The position numbers were made by a program, and so were the translations under genes. Shown here piece by piece: positions 55,466 through 64,000 of a stretch of 64,000 bases of DNA; within the stretch, counting starts at the first letter, position 1; each line of letters opens with the position of its first letter. Below the pieces are notes generated by a model, which worked only from the letters and a program-made list of their open reading frames with translations, did no database searches and had not been told where the DNA came from. The stretch is from Suillus spraguei (lineage: Eukaryota > Basidiomycota > Agaricomycetes > Boletales > Suillaceae). Location: assembly GCA_016800925.1 (NCBI GenBank), contig JABCPU010000034.1, forward strand, positions 62,001-126,000. The letters are read 5' to 3'.

Positions 55466-57187
55466 GCATCGAGTGAGCGATAATGTCAGCGGTAAGCTGC
55501 CGCAGCTAGCGAAGATGCCTCCGGAACTAGTGTTGTATGTAGCAGTACTAGCATGGTGAAACAATGCCTGTAAATATAGCATCAAGCAAGCGATAACAAG
55601 TGATAATGTCAGCAGTAGCGGTGTGACAAACAAACTCACACTGAGCTTGAAACAGCACATTTTTGACAGGTGTCACACAGCTATCATTATCCTTACCTTT
55701 CGGCTTCACGGTCCCTTGCCATGACACTTTACCATGTGTTACCTCTATCTAATGGTATCGTTCCGCACTCCGGAGGCCTCATTGCAGCTGTACTACAGCA
55801 ACTTTCACATGAAGCGGTGATCTTCGGCAATCTCCGCAAACCCATTTGGTATCCTCAAGCAAGATTTACTGTCCGTCCAATGTCCATCCAGTCTCACCGG
55901 TACGTGATGTTTTGTAAACTGTTGTGCAGTCTTATTACATGTCTGCTGCATGTTTATCCTATCCCTTCCGTCTCTGTAGCTATTTATTTCATATAAAATT
56001 CCTAGGTACCTGTACTCGTTCCTTACTTCCCTCATATAGTACACACAGTACTTAGGAATAGTCACTATTACTGTCACTACGAATAAAGTCCATTACTGAA
56101 GTCACTGTCTCTAAGAATTGTCTTACTGCTGCACGCACTACCGCTCTTTACCACTTTCCTGCGCTTCACCGCTAGCACTAGCGCTTTCTCACGCTTCACT
56201 GCTACACTACTGCTTGTTTCACTGCAGAAGTTCCCACACTTACCGCAGTTTTACCGCTCGTACTACTGCAGTTTTACTGTTCATGCTACTGCTTGCCTAC
56301 CACATTCCCACACTTACCGCTAGTTTTACCACAAGTTTCCCATGGACCAGAGGTCACTGCTAGCATCTCGCTACCTCCGACGGCATTCTCACACTACAGG
56401 TTGGGCATTATTGAACTATACTAACTTAGCATTCCCTTTAGGGTCGAACATTCTTGCCTTCACAAGTGAAGCAGACTAGGTAGAGCGCAAGACTCACATA
56501 CTAGTTTAGGTCGTGGTTCATCTACAGCCCAGGCTAGATTGTATCTTTACAGCAGTAAGGTGCAAGCAGTGTGAAGAAACAGTAAAGAAAGCTGTGGTAC
56601 TTTCAGCGGTAAAGTAGCAGTGAGCGTGAAGTCCAGTCAAAAATAGGGGTCAAGAATTTAGCAGTATGCCAGCAGTAATGGTGAACGAGCAATATTGATT
56701 AACGAGTGGTAAATAAACTTAAAGACTAAGTCTACTACTGGGTGAATTCAGAGCTAGACACTAATCCTGACCTATATGTAGTACAGTGAAAATGAGGTAC
56801 TGTATTATGTGGGCTACACGGTGCTTATATCCTACTTCATATGTACATGGGATGCATTAGGCAAGATCAGTAGCGCTCAAGTGCAGTAACCGCTGGTATG
56901 TAAATGTAGCATGAGGCAACATGTAATAAGGCTTGCCGTAGAATCAGTGATAAGTGGACATATACAAACTATGCACCAAATGGAGCTATGCGGATGTGGC
57001 AAGAACATGGAAGGACATTGGTGCATGGAACATGGTGTAGCAGTCAGTATGGTGTGCAGTAAGCATGTGATGCTGCCAGTATGCACTAAAGGGGTAAGAC
57101 AGCCTTTGGATGAGTGGAGATTCCTATAGATGTGAGACGTGCACTAAAAGATAGGGTTTTAAGGCCAGCGCCAATATGTTTGTTACA
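55466..57187 (-). repeat. R1 LTR, inverted, carrying a nested R2 LTR
   Basis: Minus-strand R1 sequence, ending at 57187 with its TGTAACAAACATATTGGCGC start. It is split by the R2 LTR at 55,622-56,551. Its own 3' end is missing. Confidence 0.7.
55622..56551 (+). repeat. Solo LTR, family R2, TSD GCGG/GCAG
   Basis: 930 bp, TGTGACAAACAAACTCACAC to GTATCTTTACA. The uninterrupted host sequence is seen at 8641-8680 (TAGCGGTAAGGTG), so the duplicated target is GCGG, now GCGG on the left and GCAG on the right. Confidence 0.85.
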
Positions 57188-57191
57188 GTGG

Positions 57192-58004
57192 TGTGACAAA
57201 CAAAGTCACGCTGACTGTGAAAGTGTTGTTTTCACAAGTGTCTTGTTACTGTTTACGGCAGCTACTGAACAAATCCCTTATAGCAAGCAGTAGCCTTTTC
57301 CCTCTGTTAAGCTGGTGCCATGCTTACTCCATGGACCCTTTCCCCTTACTGAATCTCGCTACCGATGTCCTCATGTCTAATCCATTTCTGTCTAGATCCA
57401 TTGGTGCTAGTATATTCATTTCCGCCATTACTGAACCTATGGCAAGACTTACATTACATTCTGTGAGGCCACTTGCTCACTGCATGCCTCTTTGCTAAAA
57501 TCACGTAGTACATCTCTATTTCACTACTGGTTTCACTATGTATTCTGGATGTTCACGGTACATGTTAAAAGGACTCTTCTCACATACCAGTACCTTTACT
57601 TCCCTCCTATAGTACAAACAGTACTTAGGAATAGTCACCACTACTGTCTCTACCAAAAAAAGTCCTTTACTGCTGCACACACCACCACTCTTTACCATTT
57701 TCCTGCACTTCACCGCTTGTGCTACCGCTACTTTCCCATGCTTTACCACAGTTTTACCACTTCTTCACCACTTCCCACACTTACTGCTACTTTTCCATGG
57801 AGTGGAGGTCATTGCTAGCATCTTGCTACCTCTGGCAACAGTCTTGCACTGTAGGCTAGGTATTATTAAACTATACTAACTAGCATTCCCTTTAGGGTCA
57901 AACGTTCTTGCCTCACAAGTGAAGCAGACTAGGCAGAGCACTAGACTCACATACTAGCTCAGGCTGTGGTTTATCTACAGCCCATGCTAGATTGTATCTT
58001 TACA
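57192..58004 (+). repeat. Solo LTR, family R2
   Basis: 813 bp, TGTGACAAACAAAGTCACGC to GTATCTTTACA. Flanks GTGG and GCAG fit one GCGG target with CpG decay on opposite strands. Confidence 0.75.
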
Positions 58005-58743
58005 GCAGTAAGGTCATTTCACATGGGTGATGTGACAGCATTCAGTGATGTTGCTGCTCCATTAATGCAGGGCACCCATGTCATGAGTATTCTTGGCAAT
58101 ATGCTGCATCAACTCCAGCTTTGGGATCTGGAAGTGGTTGAGGGGACTGTTCTTGCCGTGGCAATCACCAGATGTTATGATCGAAGCCTTGTAATGGTGA
58201 AACTCGTGCAGGGCCTCAGTCAAAGGGTGTAGTGTTTCTTTATAGAAGAAGAGGTCCTGAGTTTGAAAAATGAATTTTGTAATAGTGCATAAAGCACATG
58301 CAATGTCATTGGGGACAGCACCAACAACCACTGCAGAAAGGAGCTTCTTAAGATCTCAATGCTCTTGACCAGTCAGTTGCTTCAGCATGGATACACTGTT
58401 TGACCAATGGTGCACTCCTACATGAGGTTGAAGAGCTGATATTTGATGGTTGAGTTCTGCTCCCCCCATTATGTTTATAGACCAAGTGATGGGGTGGTTG
58501 AAGAAAAACTTCAAACAGTGGGATGGGCATGCATTGCCCAAATCCATCCAATACGGCTCATTTAGATGCAGTGATTGACATGTCTTATGGAAGGATGACA
58601 TGTCACAGAGGTCTGGCAATTGGTATGTTGGGGTGGTACTCCCTTATTGTGCCAGGATGTGGACCTGCAGAGGGATCAACAGATAGGAGGGGGGCATCAC
58701 ATGGTGACTCAATGGCAGGGTATTCAACATGCGGTATGGGTTC
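58005..58743 (-). pseudogene. Plavaka-type transposase P2, catalytic-region piece
   Basis: On the minus strand: KTCQSLHLNEPYWMDLGNAC, then CLKFFFNHPITWSINIMGG, then SNSVSMLKQLTGQEH, a stop, DLKKLLSAVVVGAVPNDIAC, LTEALHEFHHYKASIITSGD and NHFQIPKLELMQHIAKNTHD. The FHxxKxxIIxxG and IPKLE blocks are the DDE-region landmarks I associate with Plavaka-type transposases. The frame is broken at 58,357 and elsewhere. It is cut on the left by an R2 LTR and on the right by a solo LTR at 58,744. Confidence 0.6.
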
Positions 58744-59218
58744 TGTTACGACTGGGATGGCGTCACCAGCGACAGTGAAAAGACACAGCCGGTCTGCTGG
58801 GAGGTTCTTACAACGTCCAGAAGAGGACAAGGTGAAAGTACAAGGAACGCGTTCCGAGTACAATCAAGGGTTCGGCCTCAAAGACAAGTCTAAGAGGTTC
58901 TACGAGAATAGAGACTAAGGCTAAGGAGTGCTTAGACTTAGAGACGATTCAAGACGACTTAGGTTGGAGACCTAAGCAAAGGAGATTCCAGGTAAAACCC
59001 AGTAAGATTAAAGTAAAGAATCTACTACAAGTACAACATGCTTAAATAGACCAATATGTGCGCACGGACCAAGAGAGATGTGAGAAAGTAAGTGCGTATC
59101 CAAATAAGGAAGGCAACTATAGTACAGATGCGTTGAGCATATGAGTCAGAGTCATGTGACATGATATACAAGTAAGGAAGCAAAGAGAGAATGAATAGGG
59201 GCACATATGATTGTAACA
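58744..59218 (-). repeat. Solo LTR of the e1 family, TSD GGTTC
   Basis: 475 bp, minus strand, TGTTACAATCATATG to CCAGTCGTAACA, flanked by GGTTC (58739-58743, 59219-59223). It is inserted in the P2 transposase. Confidence 0.92.
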
Positions 59219-59351
59219 GGTTCTTTGACATCATTCAAAGGGTCAAAGTCTTCACAGTATTCCCCATAGATTAGATGCATACCAAGCTTTAGTCACCATT
59301 TGGGAAAGAGAAAATATGCACCTTCTTTCTCAGCTTCTGGGTCATCAGGAC
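59219..59351 (-). pseudogene. Plavaka-type P2, small upstream piece
   Basis: On the minus strand HLIYGEYCEDFDPLNDVKEP and DPEAEKEGAYF are open with one stop. It is continuous with P2 once the solo LTR is removed, and is cut off on the right by e4. Confidence 0.35.
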
Positions 59352-59827
59352 TGTTACAATCATATGTGCCCCTATACATTTTCTCTTTCATCTCCTATAT
59401 CACATGACTGCTCTCTTTATACCTCAAATGATTCATATGTCTCAACATGTCTGTACTATACTTGCTTTCCTCTTTAGGATACACACTTACATTCCCACCT
59501 CTTCTTGGTCCATGCGCACATATTGGCTTACTTAAGCATGGTGTATTACACTTGTATTTGGTACTTTAATCTTACTGGGTTTTACCTGGAATATCCTTCA
59601 AGAAGGACCTCCAATCCTTAGTTGTCTGAATTGTCTCTAAGTCTAAGCACCCCTTAGCCTTAGTCTCTATTCTTGATAACCTTGAGATGTGTCTCTTGGG
59701 TTGACCCTTGATTGTACTTCATTTCTCATACTCCCAAAACTCATTCTCTTGTGAACATTGTAGATCTTCCCAACAACTGTTAGGTGTCTTTGCACAATTG
59801 TTGGTGATGCCATCCCAGTTCATAACA
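59352..59827 (+). repeat. e4 5' LTR
   Basis: TGTTACAATCATATG to TTCATAACA. The self-primer ACTTTAATCTT (59563-59573) is matched by AAGATTAAAGT (59829-59839), as in e1 and e2. Confidence 0.88.
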
Positions 59828-60262
59828 AAAGATTAAAGTCTTCCTGAATGTACACATCCGTGAGTGTAGATCCTTGATCTGAATTGAAGAAAAGCCCTCA
59901 CATAGTAACAGCACTTGGACTAGAGGCATAGCAGCGAAGAAGACATCATGTCCACAATTGCATTAAAACCTGCAGAAATCAAGATCATGCATCCTCCCGA
60001 CTTTGATGGCGATAGAGACAAGACCGAGTGCTTCCTCATTGCATGTACAGTGTATCTTGATTTCAACAATCAGACCTATACAACTGATAAGTCAAAGATT
60101 ATTTTTGTCACCTTGTTTATAAATGAAGGAAACACTGAAAGCTGGTCACAAGGATTCCTGAAGAGTGCTCAGGATCCTAACAACAAAACAACAGCAGGTG
60201 TTGCTGTTGGATACAGGACATGGGCAGAATTTCTCAAAGAGTTTAATGAGAATTTCACAGAG
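59352..60262 (+). mobile_element. e4: truncated e1-family element (5' LTR plus partial gag)
   Basis: A 476-bp LTR, a self-primer site and the first part of gag; homology ends within gag near 60,262. The rest is absent, so this is a 3'-truncated copy. Confidence 0.8.
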
Positions 60263-60388
60263 CTGGCTGGACTAGGAGGATTTAGGGGTAGAGACCCATG
60301 GTTCATAATGAGGACGTCTGGCATGATAGATGGCAAACTAGTAGATGAGCGACTCACTCTTATCAGGCCAGTCACAGTTGTTTGTTGA
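59948..60388 (+). pseudogene. e4 gag, truncated and fused to other sequence
   Basis: The ATG at 59948 opens a frame with PPDFDGDRDKTECFLIACTV, TYTTDKSKIIFVTLFINEGN and EFLKEFNENFTE, matching the start of e1/e2 gag. After about 60,262 the frame (GLGGFRGRDPWF ...) no longer resembles gag and stops at 60,388, just before an R1 LTR. The zinc knuckle is absent. Confidence 0.75.
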
Positions 60389-60394
60389 CCCCGA

Positions 60395-61360
60395 TGTAAC
60401 GAACATATTGGCGCTGGGCTTAAAACTCCATATTTTGACACTTGTCTCACATCTACAGGAGTTACCACTAGTCCATGGCCTTCTTACCCCTTTAGCAGTA
60501 ACCGGCGGCATCCCATGCTTACCGCACACCGTACCGACTGCTGCACCACGTTCCACGAACCGATGTCCTCCCATGTCCTTGCCGCGTCCGCATAGCTCCA
60601 TTTGGTGCGTAGTTTGTTTCCTGTTCGTTATCACTGATTCCACGGCAAGTGTTATTACATGTTGCCTCGTGCTGCAGCACCTCGCGCTATGTTTACTTAC
60701 GGCGGTCACTACACTCCAGTGCTACTGATCTCACCTAGAGTATTCCGAGTACATACAAATTAGGATATAAGCACCGCATACCCCACACGATAGAGCACCT
60801 GATTTTACACCATTGCACGTACTATAGGTCAGGATTATTGTCTAGCTCTGGATCAACCCAGTAGTGGACATAGTCTTTAAAGTTCCCTTATCGCTTGTTA
60901 ATACATCACGCTCGTTCTCCGTTACCGCCGGCATACCGCTGGACTTTTGATTGTTACTTTTGACTGAACTTCTCACACTCCACTACTTTACTGCTGAAAG
61001 TACCGTGGACTTCTTTACTGTTTCTTTGCACCGCTTGCAACCTTACCGCTACCGCTGAGACCACCGCTCGACATCGCTCGCTAGACGCAACTGTTACTGA
61101 CCTTATCTCGATGACGGTAGCACCGCAGCGCACGATGCTAGTTCCGGCAGTATCATCACTGACCACGGCAACTTACCGCTGACTTCAACGCTTGTTTTGC
61201 AAATAAGTTAGACTCAAACTTGACCATACTAAATAGGCATCCCCCTTTAGGGTTGAATGCTCTTATTCTTACAAGTGAAGCAGACTAGACGGAGCACAAG
61301 ACTAACATACTAGTTTTGGCAGTGGTTTATCTGCAGCCCAAGCTAGGTTGTATCTTTACA
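60395..61360 (+). repeat. Solo LTR, family R1, TSD CCGA
   Basis: 966 bp, TGTAACGAACATATTGGCGC to GTATCTTTACA, flanked by CCGA (60391-60394, 61361-61364). It is the longest and best preserved R1 copy. It has a central ATATAAGC box. Confidence 0.9.
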
Positions 61361-61489
61361 CCGACAAGGCACAATGCGTGATGCACAGTGCATTGGAGTT
61401 TGAAGGACTTTGCAAATTCTGAGCCAGTCAAACAGGCTGCATGCTGGTGAGTCCATCAGCTTGAAGCTATCTCATCCATAATTGCAACA

Positions 61490-63240
61490 ATGTCAGTCAG
61501 CATAGAAAGAGAAGACTCACCACCTCCTTATAACTTTATCTCTGATGAGGCATCTTTTAGAGCCGGAAAGTAAGCACTTTCTGATATTGATTACTTACAG
61601 ATAAACCATGACTCTGTGTAGACTTGGAGCTTTGTATAACTGTCCTACCTGTGCAATACAATTTGAGTCAGTAGAAGATCTATGCACTCACCTCATGAAT
61701 GATCCACTATGCAATGGTGTACCTGTCCCACTTTCAATTCACCAACCTGCTGGCCCAGGGGAGGAGCGCTCAGCTCGCTATCATGAAGATTCAGGATCTA
61801 TATATGCTTTTGATGAACCAAACACCTTTTAGCACATGAAGGCTCATGACTACGAGGCTCACCGTGCACATAATGTGTACTACCCATTTGCAGACAGAGA
61901 GGAATGGGAGTTGGCCAAATTTCTTAGTGATAATTTCAATCAAGGTCAGATAACACAGTTTTTGAAGCTGTTGTGGGTCAGTGAGTGTCAATGGCTATTG
62001 AATTAACACTGATGAATTACTACAGGTGAAGTCAGAAACACAGAGACCACCAACATATACATCTACTTAACAGATGTTCACCTTCATGGATGCCCTCCCA
62101 AAGGGACCAAAGTGGCACTGTACAACCATTCATACAGACAGTTACATTACCACCCATCCTGTAAATCTGATCTGGCACGATGCCCTGGAGGTGATGCAGC
62201 ACATTTTTGGTAACGCAGTATTCGCCAATGACATGGAGTTTGATCCATATGAGATTCAAGTCAACAGAGAACGAGAGTATGGTGAATGGATGTCCTGCCA
62301 GCAGGTGCATGATATTCAGGCATATATTATTTTTTTAATTCTATGCAATGTACCCAATAATGGCTGACTTGCTCTTAGGACCAGCTTCCACCAGGTGCTA
62401 CTATTGTACCTATTGTTCTTGTGTCTGACAAGACTCTGGTCACTTGCCAAACAGGCATGTTCAAGATGCATCCCATGTTCCTCACCACAGCCAATATTCA
62501 CTCAGATATACGCATGAAGGCTACCTCACATGCTTGGTCATGCATTGCATATATGCCTATCCTGCAATTCGTTTGCCACCCAGACTTCTGCTTGCTCTTG
62601 CAAGCCTGTGTCTGGCACTGGTGTATAGACATCATCTGTGAAAACCTAAAGATTGCTGCTGCAACTGGCACAAACATAGTGGACCCATCTGGTCACTTAT
62701 GCTACATGTTCACCCCCCTTATCACATATACTGCTAATCTCCCTGAACAGCAGATTATCGCCTGTGTCAGCAAGAATGCATCACCGATCACTTTGGCAAC
62801 TCAGTCACAGTTTGGGAATGGCATGTTGTATCCCCCTTGCCATGGAGATATCACAATCCAAGCGCTTCATGAACTTTGTCAATGTGTCGATCCCTGAAAG
62901 GTCCAGCAATTTCAAGAAGAAGCTAAAGTGCTCCATCTCAATGGGGTCCAACTTCCCTTCTGGCTCAACTGGCACTTTAGTGATCCTGCATTTTTCCTTG
63001 CACCCAACATCCTTCACACCCTTCACAAATTCTTTTTCAATCATATCTTTAAGTGGTGCAAGGAGGTTCTTGGGGCGGATGAACTCAATTCTCACTTTCA
63101 TAGACAGCACAAACACATTGGAACTTGCCATTTTAGTCAAGGTGTCTCGCACGTATGGTGGAATTTTGGTTATGGTTCGATGTGCTGCTATTCTGGAAGG
63201 GTTTTCAATGTCCAATCATTGTTTGTCTTGAGCATTGCAC
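61490..63240 (+). pseudogene. Plavaka-type transposase P3 (N-terminal two thirds)
   Basis: Plus strand. A short first exon-like frame (61,490-61,570, ISDEASFRAGK) is followed by GTAAGC...TTACAG. The main part then begins with a C2H2-like finger (YNCPTCAIQFESVEDLCTHL, ~61,636-61,700). Next come YYPFADREEWELAKFL, FGNAVFANDMEFDPYEIQVN, the core block PPGATIVPIVLVSDKTLVTC, VCHPDFCLLLQACVWHW, and the DDE-region text HFSDPAFFLAPNILHTLHKF, FFNHIFKWCKEVLGADELN and HFSQGVSHVWWNFGYGSM. Stops at 61,830, ~62,070 and 62,895 and intron-like gaps (~61,975-62,025; ~62,320-62,380) interrupt it. The C-terminal end is cut by a short LTR at 63,311. It runs opposite to P2. Confidence 0.72.
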
Positions 63241-63310
63241 TTACAGCTGTTTGCCCTAGGTTTATCCTATCACTGGTTTGATTACACATTGAAGCCTGCA
63301 TTCACATCGG

Positions 63311-63711
63311 TGTGACAGACAAACTCAGGCTGGGCTTGAAAAGGTAGTTTTTGCATGGTGTCTCATACTTGGACTTTCCTTACCTTAGGTTCGCACTTTT
63401 GATGATTACATAAGCACCTCACCTTTCACTCTTTGCACCACCAAGGATTCTACTTAGTTCCAGTACTGTTAGCTCCTCACTCATTTGAGTTCTTGTGTAG
63501 CTTTTCTCTTTGTAGCTTTTCTAGTTTGGCAGCTTTCATAGCTCACTAGTTAGCTCCTGGATACCTAGTTTTCTAAAGTGAACACTACCACTGTCTTTGA
63601 CTGTTCCCTCTCTCCTTCCCTTGAGTTTTGGCTAGTCAGAAGCCCTTTGGGCTGAACATACTGCTTCCTGCTTCTTATACCTGTCCCCCCAGGCAGGATT
63701 GTTTCTCTACA
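63311..63711 (+). repeat. Short solo LTR (R-short), TSD TCGG
   Basis: 401 bp, TGTGACAGACAAACTCAGGC to GTTTCTCTACA, flanked by TCGG (63307-63310, 63712-63715). It is related to the unit at 27,330. Confidence 0.88.
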
Positions 63712-63715
63712 TCGG

Positions 63716-64000
63716 ATTCCAGCAATGAGGTAGTATAACAAAGGCAATGCAGAAACATCTTCTTGTGCCAGTGTATCATTGCTTTGGAAGTGCTGGCGCC
63801 CAGCACTAGCACATTGCTCTGATGCCCAACCCACAAGGCAAAAATAGGGTAGGTTCTGTTCGTAAGTGCATTGAAAGTTACTGGAATTGAGTTGAACTTA
63901 TGAGTTCATGTTAATGCTACCGATGTTGTACCGCAGCTCTGGATGCATTTCTAGAAACTCCATGTATACTTGGTGGTAATGTCAATCATATTGATCCTGC
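63716..64000. other. Unassigned right edge
   Basis: Possibly the rest of P3 on the plus strand, but I cannot align it to the family. No other feature seen. Confidence 0.3.

Noticed and set aside
62805..63215. 136-codon open frame on the minus strand with protein-like text
   Set aside because: The plus strand here encodes the DDE-region blocks of the Plavaka transposase (NILHTLHKF, FKWCKEVLGADELN). The minus frame is their shadow.

Overview
This window looks like transposon-saturated, probably heterochromatic DNA from a basidiomycete fungus (most likely Agaricomycetes). The evidence is the mix of element families: chromodomain Ty3/Gypsy retrotransposons, Plavaka-type and Tnp2/DUF4218-type CACTA transposases, a hAT element and a fungal Helitron. 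The very short GT-AG introns, such as a 52-nt intron in the Helitron gene, also fit. I see no conserved housekeeping gene. Every function below is read from sequence motifs and family memory; no search was run.

Layout: 1-2.8 kb holds a gene tail, a Tc1/mariner-like remnant and unassigned DNA. 2.8-7.7 kb is a decayed Helitron Rep-helicase gene (minus strand) with a companion ORF upstream. 8.1-10.6 kb is LTR debris. 10,587-18,135 is a complete Ty3/Gypsy element (e1; TSD GCCAT) with gag, pol and a third ORF. 18.1-18.9 kb is an F-box/LRR-like remnant. 19.1-23.7 kb is a CACTA-like element with Tnp2/DUF4218 transposase. 24.1-27.6 kb holds nested solo LTRs. 28.4-29.0 kb is a WD40-like gene fragment.

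30.8-45 kb is a nest. A Plavaka transposase gene was split by a hAT element (30,993-42,595). The hAT was itself invaded by a second e1-family element (e2) and by a solo LTR. The right part of the Plavaka gene was split by two solo LTRs lying 9 bp apart. 45,772-53,682 is a second complete Gypsy family (e3; TSD AGACA) with intact gag, a slippery-site frameshift into pol, and an antisense ORF between pol and the 3' LTR. 53.9-58.0 kb is a stack of solo LTRs inserted into each other. 58-64 kb has two further Plavaka copies, a truncated e1-family element (e4) and more solo LTRs.

Themes: (1) two unrelated Gypsy families carry an 11-nt self-complementarity between the predicted mRNA 5' end, 34-35 nt after the TATA box, and the site just after the 5' LTR, as expected for Tf1-style self-priming. 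(2) A family of solo LTRs (called R here) has 4-bp target duplications of the form NCGN at every intact site. (3) Extra, conserved ORFs sit downstream of pol in both Gypsy families: a zinc-knuckle ORF3 in e1/e2 and an antisense Cys-rich ORF in e3. (4) Most in-frame stops are TGA where CGA is expected, a CpG-decay signature.
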